DNA of 25,781 nucleotides from Deltaproteobacteria bacterium RBG_13_61_14 (GTDB taxonomy: Bacteria > RBG-13-61-14), in the NCBI GenBank assembly GCA_001797815.1, contig MGQK01000111.1, positions 5,051-30,831 of the forward strand, given 5' to 3'. Positions within the stretch are counted from its first letter, which is position 1, and each line of letters opens with the position of its first letter. The translations under genes were made by a program, and so were the position numbers. A model generated the notes under the pieces. It searched no databases and was not told the DNA's origin. It saw nothing but the letters and a program-made list of their open reading frames with translations. Shown in pieces: positions 1 through 8,500 of this stretch.

Positions 1-1190
1 GGGAAAGCTTTGACGCCGCCGGCATCGCGATCTACTCGCCCCTCCGGCGCGAGGCCCTGGCCCTGGCCCGGGCGGTCAAGGCGCAGAGCCGCCAAACCAT
101 CGTGATCGTCGGCGGCCCGCACCCGACCCGGCTGTGGAAGACCTTGCTCCAGGCCTATCCGCGGGAGATTGACTACGCCTGCCTGGGCGCGGCCGAGGTC
201 TCCCTTCCCGCGCTCTTCCAGGCGCTGTCTCAGGGCGAGCCGGTCTCGCGGATCAAGGGTATCGCGTTCCTGGCCGGAGACCTGGGCGCCCGGGCCACCT
301 CCCGGCCGCTGCTCAGCGCGCCCCTCGCCGACCTGCCCCCGGTCCGCTATGATTCTCTTTCCGAGCAACTGCCGGGGCGAAAAATTCCCCGCGCTTACAC
401 CGTGACCGGCCGGGGCTGCACCAGTTGGTGCAACTTCTGCTCCAACCTCTGGAAAAAGCCGCTCTACCGGCCGGCGGCGCAGGTGCAAGAAGAAGTCCGC
501 CACCTCCTGGAAGATTGCGGCACCCGCACGCTGGCGCTTTACGACGACGCCTTGGGCATGAGGCCGGAGCAGGCGCGGGCGGTGCTGGCCGCGATCCGGG
601 AGCTGGGCGGTGACCTCCACCTGCAGGCGGTGACCCGCTTCGACCTGGTGAGCGAGGACTTGCTCGCCGCGTTCTCGGCCGCGGGCGGCCGCGACCTCTT
701 GGTCGGCCTGGAGACCGGCTCGGCCAAGCTCCGCCGGCGCATGAACAAGCACCTGCCCGACGGGGTGATCTGCGAGGCGGTGGAGCGGATCCGCGGCCGG
801 GGCTTAAGGCTGGCAGTCTACCTGATGTTCGGCTATCCGAACGAGTCGTTGGAGGACATTGAGGCCACCCGCCGCATCGTGGAGAAGATCAACCCCGAGC
901 AGACCCTGAGCACGGTCTTCGACATCAAGCCGGGGGACATGATGATCGAGTGGGGGCTCCTGGCCGGCACGCTCCGGGAAAAAAGCTGGCTCGACCTTAA
1001 CCGGCCGCTCATCAACTACCAGAGCGAGCGGGAACAAATGCTCTCGGCCGGCATTGCGCTCCTCTTCGACCAGCGCTACACCCGCGAGGTGCTGGCGCCC
1101 GAGCACGACGGCGCGGATCAAGTCCTGGGCCTGTCCGAGAGCCGGGCCGCGGAGGCCAAAGCGCTGGCTCGGGAAAAACTGAAATGGTGA
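1..1190 (+). CDS. B12-binding-type radical SAM protein, 5' end outside window
   Basis: The reading frame is already open at base 3, so the start lies upstream of the window; 395 codons are visible. The first visible part resembles the end of a cobalamin-binding Rossmann domain, with VIVGGPHPT at about nt 102-128, typical of B12-dependent radical SAM enzymes. The radical SAM core follows: the CxxxCxxC motif for the [4Fe-4S]/SAM cluster (CTSWCNFC) is at nt 417-440, a DDALG segment comes later, and GLETGS corresponds to the usual SAM-barrel strand. Such enzymes perform methylations or radical rearrangements in cofactor, lipid or natural-product pathways; the substrate cannot be told. The next gene, 22 bp downstream, is a cobalamin adenosyltransferase, which fits a corrinoid-related context. 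The family call is firm; the exact role is unknown. Confidence 0.85.
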   Translation, partial: ESFDAAGIAIYSPLRREALALARAVKAQSRQTIVIVGGPHPTRLWKTLLQAYPREIDYACLGAAEVSLPALFQALSQGEPVSRIKGIAFLAGDLGARATSRPLLSAPLADLPPVRYDSLSEQLPGRKIPRAYTVTGRGCTSWCNFCSNLWKKPLYRPAAQVQEEVRHLLEDCGTRTLALYDDALGMRPEQARAVLAAIRELGGDLHLQAVTRFDLVSEDLLAAFSAAGGRDLLVGLETGSAKLRRRMNKHLPDGVICEAVERIRGRGLRLAVYLMFGYPNESLEDIEATRRIVEKINPEQTLSTVFDIKPGDMMIEWGLLAGTLREKSWLDLNRPLINYQSEREQMLSAGIALLFDQRYTREVLAPEHDGADQVLGLSESRAAEAKALAREKLKW

Positions 1191-1212
1191 GCGGGTAAGA
1201 GGGGGGGGGAAG

Positions 1213-1746
1213 ATGGCGCTGCAACCGCGCGGTTATGTCCAAGTGTATACCGGAACCGGCAAGGGCAAGACCACCGCGGCCCTGGGGCTGTGCCTGCGGG
1301 CGGCCGGGCACGGCTTTCGCTCGCACATCGTCCAGTTCATGAAGGGCCAGATTGATTACGGGGAGCTCAAGGCGGTGCTCAAGCTGGGCGGGCTGGTCAC
1401 CATCACCCAGGCCGGCCGTTCGAGCTTTGTGCACAAGGAGAACCCGGACCCGGAAGACCTCCGGCTGGCGCGGCAGGCGCTGGTCCTGGCCGAGGAGGTC
1501 GTCCGCCGGGCCGAGCTGGACATCGTGGTGCTGGACGAGATCCTCTGCGCGCTCGATTTCAAGCTGGTGACCGAGGCCGAGGTCCTGGACCTGATCCGGA
1601 AGAAGCCCGAAAAACTGGAGTTGGTCCTGACCGGCCGGGGGGCCACGGAGGCCATCATCTCGGCCGCGGACCTGGTCACCGAGATGCGGGCGGTCAAGCA
1701 CTACTTTGACCAGGGCGTGAAGGACCGGGTGGGGATTGAGAGATAA
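1213..1746 (+). CDS. cobO: Cob(I)yrinic acid a,c-diamide / cobalamin adenosyltransferase
   Basis: This 177-aa protein has the length and layout of the CobO/BtuR/CobA family, which transfers the adenosyl group of ATP to the cobalt of reduced corrinoids in the cytoplasm. The N-terminal P-loop GTGKGKTTAA is at about residues 14-23. The family block around VQFMKG follows, then the Walker-B-like LDIVVLDEI (about 102-110), then the ELVLTGRGA segment. The ATG at 1213 follows a purine-rich stretch (ggggggggaag) that can serve as ribosome binding site. It sits 22 bp after the radical SAM gene and nearly touches the next gene, so the three are probably one transcription unit. The family is clear; whether it acts in de novo synthesis or salvage cannot be decided, since no other cob genes are visible. 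Confidence 0.93.
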   Translation: MALQPRGYVQVYTGTGKGKTTAALGLCLRAAGHGFRSHIVQFMKGQIDYGELKAVLKLGGLVTITQAGRSSFVHKENPDPEDLRLARQALVLAEEVVRRAELDIVVLDEILCALDFKLVTEAEVLDLIRKKPEKLELVLTGRGATEAIISAADLVTEMRAVKHYFDQGVKDRVGIER

Positions 1747-1750
1747 CCGC

Positions 1751-2419
1751 ATGGAGAGAAGGAGATTTTTGCAAGGTTTGGGAATGGGAGCAGGGGTCGG
1801 CGTTTGCGGGCTCCTCTGGCCGAGGCTCCCGCTCCGGGTCCTGGGGGCCGAAGCACCGGCCGCGGTGCTGCTGGAAGGGTTCCCGATCCACCAGCAGGAG
1901 ACTCCCTATACCTGCGGCCCGGCCGCGGCGCGGATGGTGCTGGAGTATCTGGGCCACCCGCTGCCGGAGGCGGACCTCAAGCGGCGGATGCACACCCTTC
2001 CGCTGCTCGGCACCAGCACCGGGCAGGAGCTTAAGGGCTTGAACTATTACCTGGCCCAGTTCCGCACCGGGCTTTTGGCCAAGGCGGTCAAAGGCGCGGC
2101 GGCCGCGAACCCGGTGGTGCTTACGTCTCTGCAAGCGCGGCTGCCGGTGATCGCGTCGTTTATCACGGAAAATTATTTCAAGCCGGGCACCCTGGTCGGT
2201 CACTACTCGGTGCTCATCGGTTATAACCCCGCGGCCGAAGAGTTCACCCTCGCCAATCCCTTTGGTTACACCTTCACCATCAACACCGCGCGGTTCTGGC
2301 GCCTGGCCGATTGGAAGCCAGCGCCGGGCGACCTGCCCGAGGGCGTGAAGGACCGCAAGGTCCCCTGGGTCCCGTTCCCGCGCACCTTGATCGTGCTGGA
2401 AAAACAGTCCGCGGGATAA
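1751..2419 (+). CDS. Tat-exported C39-like cysteine peptidase family protein
   Basis: The 222-aa product begins with a twin-arginine-type signal: ERRRFLQG, then a Gly/Ala/Val-rich hydrophobic stretch ending near residue 33. Export across the inner membrane is therefore likely. The mature part has the layout of the papain-like peptidase C39_2 family: QQETPYTCGPAAA with Gln48/49 as oxyanion residue and Cys55 as candidate nucleophile, then GHYSVLIGYN with the candidate His, then ANPFG with the Asn/Asp position. The ATG at 1751 is chosen because it places the RRR motif at the terminus; a TTG at 1736 in frame overlaps the cobO stop and is the alternative. Only 4 bp separate it from cobO. Its substrate is unknown, and many relatives are uncharacterised. 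Confidence 0.75.
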   Translation: MERRRFLQGLGMGAGVGVCGLLWPRLPLRVLGAEAPAAVLLEGFPIHQQETPYTCGPAAARMVLEYLGHPLPEADLKRRMHTLPLLGTSTGQELKGLNYYLAQFRTGLLAKAVKGAAAANPVVLTSLQARLPVIASFITENYFKPGTLVGHYSVLIGYNPAAEEFTLANPFGYTFTINTARFWRLADWKPAPGDLPEGVKDRKVPWVPFPRTLIVLEKQSAG

Positions 2420-2453
2420 CCGCCCTTCCTCTGCCGTAAATACCGGCGGCGGT

Positions 2454-2605
2454 CCCTAGTGCTCGGTCAAGCCATAATAGAGGGATGTTGTTGGGTAGGG
2501 CGGGTTTGGATACCCGCCCGTTTCTCCGGCGAAATCGGGCGCGAATCCAATCGCGCCCTACGCGCCTCGTATATCCCTCAATAACAAGTTGACCGAGCGC
2601 TAGGG
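2454..2605. mobile_element. MITE-like element with IS630/mariner-type TA-flanked inverted ends
   Basis: Both ends carry CCCTAG(T/C)GCTCGGTCAA in inverted orientation with one mismatch. The similarity continues inward to about 33 bp (a shared GAGGGAT block). Each inverted repeat is flanked by TA (2457-2458 and 2601-2602), as expected for IS630/Tc1-mariner insertion. There is no coding capacity inside. The centre holds a second palindrome beginning GTAGGG and ending CCCTAC (2495-2561). The right TA forms part of the TAG stop codon of the receiver gene on the minus strand. Confidence 0.65.
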
Positions 2606-2962
2606 GGAGGAGCCGAGCAGGCGTTGGATCAGGTCAATCACCTTGTCGTAGCCGAAGGGTTTGATCAGGTAGTCGTCGAAGATCTCTCCCACGTGCCCTT
2701 TGTTGGCATGGGAGGTGAAGGCGACAATGGGCAGGTTGCGGAAGCGGGGGTCCTGGCGCAGGCGCCGGGTGGCCTCGATGCCGTCCATCTCCGGCATCAC
2801 CAGGTCCATGATGATCAGGTCCGGCACTTCCACCTGCACCAGGCTCAGGGCCTCCTTGCCGTTGCTGGCGACCATGGTTTCATAGCCCTGGGACTCCAGG
2901 TGGTCGGCCAGCGCCTGCAGGATCAGCCGGTTATCATCCACGATCAAGATCTTGGCCGCCAA
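2600..2962 (-). CDS. Single-domain response regulator (CheY-like receiver)
   Basis: The 120-aa protein is a stand-alone receiver domain. It shows the acidic pair Asp9-Asp10 (ILIVDDNR), the phosphoacceptor Asp53 in IIMDLVMPEMDG, Thr83 (AFTSHA) and Lys101 (LIKPFG), so all the switch residues are present. It has no output domain and probably acts by protein-protein contact after phosphotransfer from a histidine kinase that is not in the window. It lies upstream of, and on the same strand as, two PilT-type ATPases that follow it only distantly in the opposite reading order, so a role in pilus-driven motility is possible but not shown. Its stop codon overlaps the end of the neighbouring inverted-repeat element. 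Length is normal, so function is probably intact. Confidence 0.93.
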   Translation of the reverse strand: MAAKILIVDDNRLILQALADHLESQGYETMVASNGKEALSLVQVEVPDLIIMDLVMPEMDGIEATRRLRQDPRFRNLPIVAFTSHANKGHVGEIFDDYLIKPFGYDKVIDLIQRLLGSSP

Positions 2963-3278
2963 AACCCCACTCCTTAATCCAGATCGTCATATTAGCAAAA
3001 CCGGCGAGCCACTGTCAACGCCGCCGCTTCCCAAGCAAAGCCCCTGTCCTTTCTGCCAGAGTCGCGCCTGGACAGGGTTCCGGGCCCTCCAGGGATTGAA
3101 TTTTCATTGCCCTGATCCCCGGTTAAGAAAAGCTTCGCGTCCTCTTTCTCGTTATTAGTCGCTTCCTGGTCATGCGTAGGGGCACCCCCCGGCGGGTGCC
3201 CCCGACCCTTCGCGAGGAGCGGGCCGGCACCGGGGCCTGCCCCGACGAAGGAAAACTTAACCGGGAATCAGGGGAGTC
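2963..3278. other. Intergenic region with one interspersed palindrome
   Basis: No convincing gene is seen between the receiver and pilT genes. The only clear structure is a palindrome at 3176-3206 (GGGGCACCC pairing with GGGTGCCCC), of the same GTAGGGGC type found elsewhere in the window. No strong promoter for the receiver gene could be picked out. Confidence 0.6.
3176..3206. repeat. GTAGGGGC-type interspersed palindrome
   Basis: Begins GTAGGGGCACCC and closes with GGGTGCCCCC, forming a stem of at least 9 bp. The same outer sequence recurs at 2495-2561, 5609-5636, 10953-10990 and 14525-14584. Confidence 0.7.
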
Positions 3279-4343
<1,065 letters not shown>

Positions 4344-4346
4344 GGC

Positions 4347-5441
4347 TTACCGTCCCGCCGCCGGCGCCTGTTTCTCCTTGACGCCGGCCCGGGCCTGCCG
4401 CTCAAACTCTTCCTTGTCCTCGGCATAGGCGAGGCCGGTCTGGAAGGAAATCTTTTTCGACCGGAAAAGCTGGAGCAGGCAATCATCCAACAGCATCGTG
4501 CCCTTGGAGCGGCCCATCTGCATCATCGAGCGGATCTGGAAGGTCTTGCCTTCCCGGATCAGGCTGGTAATCGGGACCGTGCCCACCAGGATCTCGTAGG
4601 CGGCCACCCGGCCCTTGCCGTCCAGGGTGGGGATCAGTTGCTGGGAAATAACTCCCACCAGCGATTCCGCCACCATCACCCGGATCTGCAGCCGCTGGTC
4701 GCCCGGGAACACGTCAATGATCCGGTCCACCGTATGTTGCGCGTTGATGGTGTGCAGGGTCCCGATCACCAGGTGGCCGGTCTCCGAAGCGGTGAGCGCC
4801 ATGGAGATGGTCTCCAGGTCCCGCATCTCTCCCACTAAAATGATGTCCGGGTCCTGGCGCAAGGCCGCCCGCAAGGCGATGGAGAAGGAGCGGGTGTTGT
4901 AGCCCACCTCCCGCTGGTTGACCAGGCAGGTTTTATCCTTGTGCTCAAACTCAATGGGATCTTCCACGGTGATGATGTGCTCGTGGCGCCGCTCGTTGAT
5001 CAGATCCAGCAGGGCCGCCTGGGTGGTGGTCTTGCCGCAGCCGGCCGGGCCCGTGACCAGGACCAGGCCGCGGCGAAAAGCGCCAAATTGCTCCACCACC
5101 ACCGGAAAGCCCAGCTCGGTCAGGCTGGGAATCCGGCTCGGGATATACCGGAACACCGCGTCCATGCCCCGGAAATGGACATAGGCATTCCCCCGAAACC
5201 GACCCACCTCGGGAATCTGGTAGGCGAAGTCCACGTCCCGCCGTTCTTTGAAAGTCTTGCGCTGGCGCTCGTCCAGGATCTCTCCCACCATCCGGTGCAG
5301 GTCTTTGGGCGGGAGCGGCGCGCCCTCGACGACTTTGAGCTCGCCGTTCACCCGCAAGAGAGGAGGTGAGCCTGAGGCCAGGTGGAGGTCCGAGGCGCCG
5401 GCCTCCACCATTTTTATCAGATATTGGTCAATGTCAGCCAT
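4347..5441 (-). CDS. PilT/PilU-like type IV pilus ATPase (first copy of tandem)
   Basis: This 364-aa paralogue of the following gene has the same order of motifs: GASDLHLASG (about 15-24), Walker A GPAGCGKTT (131-139), VEDPIEFEHK, the Walker B region DPDIILVGEM and the His-box region GTLHTINA. The Walker A loop has Ala-Gly-Cys where the second copy has Thr-Gly-Ser. The C-terminal motif reads ITSLIREG, a looser fit to AIRNLIRE. The ATG at 5441 is chosen so that the protein starts MADIDQYLIK, in register with the paralogue's MARIDSFLKH; an in-frame GTG at 5468 would add nine residues. It is probably an accessory or PilU-like retraction ATPase working with the other copy. The C-terminus ends in a Lys/Ala/Pro-rich tail. 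Confidence 0.9.
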   Translation of the reverse strand: MADIDQYLIKMVEAGASDLHLASGSPPLLRVNGELKVVEGAPLPPKDLHRMVGEILDERQRKTFKERRDVDFAYQIPEVGRFRGNAYVHFRGMDAVFRYIPSRIPSLTELGFPVVVEQFGAFRRGLVLVTGPAGCGKTTTQAALLDLINERRHEHIITVEDPIEFEHKDKTCLVNQREVGYNTRSFSIALRAALRQDPDIILVGEMRDLETISMALTASETGHLVIGTLHTINAQHTVDRIIDVFPGDQRLQIRVMVAESLVGVISQQLIPTLDGKGRVAAYEILVGTVPITSLIREGKTFQIRSMMQMGRSKGTMLLDDCLLQLFRSKKISFQTGLAYAEDKEEFERQARAGVKEKQAPAAGR

Positions 5442-5520
5442 TCGGGAAGATCGGAACCCATCTCTCACTGCCCATCATAGCCCTAAAGTTTTCCGCGCGC
5501 AAGCCCGCCGGATTGACCCA

Positions 5521-5652
5521 AATCTCCGGCTAAGAAATTATCCGCTTGATTTATGGGCGGTTGCCGGCAGCATCCAGGTGCCTCAGGCAGAGCCGTGATT
5601 GTGGCCTGGTAGGGGCACGGCATGCCGTGCCCCTACTTCTTAGCCGGAGATT
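5521..5652. repeat. Inverted-repeat element with 16-bp perfect ends
   Basis: AATCTCCGGCTAAGAA at 5521-5536 recurs as its exact reverse complement at 5637-5652. Between them sits the perfect palindrome at 5609-5636. The layout (outer inverted repeat around an inner GTAGGGGC palindrome) matches the two other small elements at 2454-2605 and 14493-14630. No coding capacity and no clear target duplication are visible. Confidence 0.55.
5609..5636. repeat. 28-bp perfect GTAGGGGC palindrome
   Basis: The sequence begins GTAGGGGCACGGCA and is perfectly self-complementary over 28 bp, ending GCCCCTAC. It is an interspersed palindrome rather than a terminator, as it lacks a T-run and lies more than 170 bp from the neighbouring genes. 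Confidence 0.75.
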
Positions 5653-5868
5653 GAGGATTGACTTTAGGGCCGCGGCTAATTTTGACTTTCGGGGCGCGGC
5701 TGACCGTTCGGCTGTCTTCGACCCTGAGGCTCATACCCGAAGGGAGCTCACGGCCGAAAGCCTCAGCCGCGCACTCCGCCGCGCACTATGCACTGTCCAC
5801 TGTTCACTGTGCACTTTTTCTTATGAACATTTGACAGCCGAACCTCCCTTGGATAACATCGAACCACC
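5653..5868. other. Intergenic region upstream of the hydrolase-bioB pair
   Basis: No gene is supported here. It contains a run of related 9-10-mers at 5783-5815 (GCACTATGCACTGTCC followed by CACTGTTCACTGTGCACT). A reverse-complement relative of this lies at 9521-9552. A promoter for the hydrolase-bioB pair presumably lies here, but no clear -35/-10 pair was recognised. Confidence 0.5.
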
Positions 5869-6912
5869 ATGACCACACTCGCATTCCTGGTTCTGGTCCT
5901 GATCCTCTATCTCTATCTCCTCGGCCGACTGTTTCCGCTCCCGGTCCCGGCCGATGAAATCCACTTTGCCGAAAACAACGCCGGCTTCCGCCTCGCCCTC
6001 TACCGCTACCGCCCGCCCAACCTCACGCCCGGCCGCGAGCCGCTCATCCTCTGCCACGGCCTCGCCTCCAACCGCCACTTCCTCGACTTCAACGACCGCT
6101 ACAGCCTGGCCCGCTACCTTCGCCACCTGGGCTTTGACTGCTTCGTGGTCGAGCTCCGCGGCCGCGGGCTTTCCCTGCCCAGGCACGGCCGGCGGCTCTC
6201 CTGGGATTGGTGCTTCGACGATTACGTCCGGGACGATCTGCCTGCGATCATCGCTACGGTCAAGCAGTTGACCCAAAGCCCCAAGGTGCTCTGGCTCGGC
6301 CACAGCATGGGCGGCATGGTCATGTATGCTTACCTCGGCACCCAGGAGCAGGAGAGCATCCGGGCCTTTGTCGCCATGGGCTCGCCCGGCGCCTTTTCTT
6401 CCCGATACCTCCCGGCCTGGGCCCGGGGCTTAAGCCGGGCCGTGCTTCAGACATTTTCCTGGACTCCGCTTCGGCTGCTCGCCCGCTTGGCCGCGCCCCT
6501 GGCTTACCTGCTCCCGGTGGAAGCTTACGGCCTGCCCAAAGAGGTAGTGGCCGGCTACCTCTGCCACGGCCTGGCCAATACCTGCAACCGCGTGCTCCTG
6601 CAATTCCTCGATTGGATCGAAAATGAAACCTTCCGCTCCGACGACTATTCCATTGACTACCTCGCGCGCCTCCGCGACGTGACCACTCCCTTCCTCGCCG
6701 TGGTCGGCGCCAAGGACTGGATGGCCACGCCCCGCATGTGCCGCGCCGCCTTCGCGGCCTTCGCTTCGCCCGACAAGCAGCTCCTGATGTTGGGCCGCAA
6801 ATACGGCCAAGCCCAGGAATACGACCACATGGCCATGGTGCTCGGGCTGCGCGCGCCCGAAGAAGTCTTCCCCCAAGTCCGCGACTGGCTCCAGAACCAC
6901 GCTTCGGCTTGA
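5869..6912 (+). CDS. Membrane-anchored alpha/beta hydrolase
   Basis: The 347-aa protein starts with a hydrophobic segment (about residues 4-23, rich in Leu, Val and Tyr), predicting an N-terminal membrane anchor or uncleaved signal. The alpha/beta-hydrolase core follows: an oxyanion-hole region LCHGLASN (61-68), the nucleophile elbow GHSMGG with Ser146, an acid candidate Asp283 (VVGAKDWM) and the candidate His320 (YDHMAM). All triad residues are present, so a lipase, esterase or acyltransferase activity is expected. Its stop codon lies 2 bp before the bioB start, which suggests co-translation. BioH-like removal of a pimeloyl-ester cap is a context-based possibility, but this protein is about 90 aa longer than typical BioH and membrane-anchored, so the substrate is open. 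Confidence 0.85.
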   Translation: MTTLAFLVLVLILYLYLLGRLFPLPVPADEIHFAENNAGFRLALYRYRPPNLTPGREPLILCHGLASNRHFLDFNDRYSLARYLRHLGFDCFVVELRGRGLSLPRHGRRLSWDWCFDDYVRDDLPAIIATVKQLTQSPKVLWLGHSMGGMVMYAYLGTQEQESIRAFVAMGSPGAFSSRYLPAWARGLSRAVLQTFSWTPLRLLARLAAPLAYLLPVEAYGLPKEVVAGYLCHGLANTCNRVLLQFLDWIENETFRSDDYSIDYLARLRDVTTPFLAVVGAKDWMATPRMCRAAFAAFASPDKQLLMLGRKYGQAQEYDHMAMVLGLRAPEEVFPQVRDWLQNHASA

Positions 6913-6914
6913 CC

Positions 6915-7898
6915 ATGTCTCTCGATCCGCTTTCCCGACTTATTGCCGCTGCCCAAGACGGCCGGCCGCTCGCCCCGACCGAAGCCCTGCTTGTCGCCGA
7001 CCTCGACTTTGGCCAGTTCCTGCGCCTGCTCCCGGTCACTCAGGCGCTGCGCGAAAAACGTTTCGGCAACTCGGTGCGGCTCTGCTCGATCGTCAATGCC
7101 AAGTCCGGCCGCTGCGCGGAGGACTGCCGCTTCTGCGCCCAGTCCGCGGCCTGGCCCACCGGGGTGGACGAGTATCCGCTCAAGACGCCGGAAGAAATCT
7201 TGGCAGAAGCCAGGCAGGTGAAGCCCTGGGGCGCGCGGGAATTTTCCATTGTCACCTCGGGCAAAGGACTCAAGAAAGAAGCCGAGATCGAGGCGGTGTG
7301 CCGGGCCATCCTCGCCATCCGGGACGAGACCAGGCTTTTGACCTGCGCGTCGCTGGGGATTGTGGACGAGCGGATCTTGGCCCGGCTCAAGGCCGCGGGC
7401 CTGAACAAGTTTCACCACAACCTCGAATGCGCGAAGAGCTACTGGGACCGGGTCTGCACCACCCATCCCTGGGAGGAAGACGTGGCGGTGGTGAAGCGGG
7501 CTAAAGCGCTGGGCCTGGAGGTCTGCTGCGGCGGCATCTTCGGCCTGGGCGAGAGCTGGGCAGAGCGCGCCGAACTGGCCGAGACCCTGCGCGACCTGCA
7601 AGTCAACTCGGTGCCGCTCAACTTCCTGAACCCCATCCCCGGCACCCCCCTGGAAAATGTTCCTCGGCTTACCCCCCTCGAATGCCTCAAAATCATCGCC
7701 CTCTTCCGCCTCATGCTCCCCCAGACCCGCCTCCAAATCTGCGGCGGCCGGCACATGAACCTGCGCGACTTCCAGTCCTGGATCTTCGCCGCCGGCGCCG
7801 ACGGGATGATGATCGGCAACTACCTCACTACCAAAGGGAGGCCGGTGGAAGAGGATTTGAAAATGATTGCCGATTTAGGGTTGGAGTCCGAGCCGTAG
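6915..7898 (+). CDS. bioB: Biotin synthase (radical SAM), atypical auxiliary-cluster ligands
   Basis: The 327-aa product matches BioB, which inserts sulfur into dethiobiotin in the last step of biotin synthesis. The radical SAM motif is [13 protein letters not shown], with Cys67, Cys71 and Cys74. Further family blocks are [46 protein letters not shown] and the GGRHMNLRD segment carrying the conserved Arg. Of the residues that bind the [2Fe-2S] sulfur donor in E. coli, the Cys128 equivalent (LLTCASLG, Cys144), the Cys188 equivalent (VCCGG) and the Arg are present. The Cys97 position appears to be Ser111 ([10 protein letters not shown]). The ATG at 6915 is fixed by the N-terminal length and the 2-bp spacing to the hydrolase gene. 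No other bio genes are in the window. Confidence 0.92.
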   Translation: MSLDPLSRLIAAAQDGRPLAPTEALLVADLDFGQFLRLLPVTQALREKRFGNSVRLCSIVNAKSGRCAEDCRFCAQSAAWPTGVDEYPLKTPEEILAEARQVKPWGAREFSIVTSGKGLKKEAEIEAVCRAILAIRDETRLLTCASLGIVDERILARLKAAGLNKFHHNLECAKSYWDRVCTTHPWEEDVAVVKRAKALGLEVCCGGIFGLGESWAERAELAETLRDLQVNSVPLNFLNPIPGTPLENVPRLTPLECLKIIALFRLMLPQTRLQICGGRHMNLRDFQSWIFAAGADGMMIGNYLTTKGRPVEEDLKMIADLGLESEP

Positions 7899-7917
7899 GC
7901 GAGGACAAGAAAAAGAT

Positions 7918-8033
7918 TTCACCACAAAGGCAGGAAGGCACAAGGAAACCTCAGGAAAAATCATCCACAGATTACACCGATTACGCAGATTAAGGAAATT
8001 TTTTTAACACAGAGACCACAGAGGGCACTGAGG
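7918..8033. repeat. Composite of interspersed repeat fragments (ACCACAAAGG / CACAGATTAC / AACACAGAG)
   Basis: Three AC/AG-rich repeat blocks follow each other after bioB: TTCACCACAAAGGCAGGAAG (from 7918), ATCCACAGATTACACCGATT (from 7963) and AACACAGAGACCACAGAGG (from 8006). Each consists of short internally repetitive words. The middle block recurs in inverted orientation at 9620-9648, on the other side of the AT-rich cassette. Such blocks are familiar as intergenic repeats in environmental bacterial genomes. No gene is seen between 7899 and 8113. Confidence 0.6.
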
Positions 8034-8113
8034 CTCTTAAAAAATGTATGGTGTTCCCCGAATTCCTAGTATTGACCTGGCCCCATTTCTTCAATTCTTC
8101 TTTATATATTACC

Positions 8114-8500
8114 TTATTTTGCTTTCGCATGTGCAAGCACTGAAGATAATACTTTTTTCACATTTTCAGACTGCAATATCACCTTTAAACCATGAAACAG
8201 TTCTTTCTCATCACCTACTCCATATTTCTTTTGATTCACCATATCATGTAATTCGAGAGGATATATAGTAATATCATAATCTATTTGTAGAATTCTTATT
8301 GAATATCCCGCAAGAGCAGATGAAAATATCTCTAAAGCATATGAAAATGCTCTTGATGGGACAATGCTTTTCGTAACTTTTGCCTCTATTAAATTCCCTG
8401 TCATTTTCCCAAGAAATGAAGCTTGTTGTTTCAAGATGTTTTGCGGCAAAACCAATGATTGTGCATCCGGTAATTCTCCCCACAGATTTTCTTGGCTCAT
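8114..8500 (-). CDS. Small protein of unknown function, coupled to EEP nuclease gene
   Basis: I do not recognise this 128-aa protein with confidence. It has no signal peptide or membrane segment and is predicted to be cytoplasmic. The N-terminal third (ILKQQASFLGKMTGNLIEAK, about 22-41) looks helical, the middle (YSIRILQIDYDITIYPLEL) looks like beta strands, and the C-terminus (KELFHGLKVILQSENVKKVL) is a predicted amphipathic helix. Its ATG overlaps the stop of the upstream EEP gene by one base (TAATG), and a strong ribosome binding site GGAGGAG precedes it inside that gene, so the two are translationally coupled. Codon use is AT-rich, like the nuclease gene and unlike the flanking genes, which indicates joint acquisition. 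A partner, inhibitor or immunity role is an inference from this arrangement only. Confidence 0.75.
   Translation of the reverse strand: MSQENLWGELPDAQSLVLPQNILKQQASFLGKMTGNLIEAKVTKSIVPSRAFSYALEIFSSALAGYSIRILQIDYDITIYPLELHDMVNQKKYGVGDEKELFHGLKVILQSENVKKVLSSVLAHAKAK

Noticed and set aside
5609-5636. Transcription terminator
   Set aside because: It is a perfect palindrome without loop or T-run, distant from gene ends, and belongs to a dispersed repeat family.
6738-6914. N-terminal extension of bioB
   Set aside because: The extension overlaps the hydrolase gene out of frame, is Arg/Pro-rich and not homologous to BioB; ATG 6915 gives a normal BioB length.
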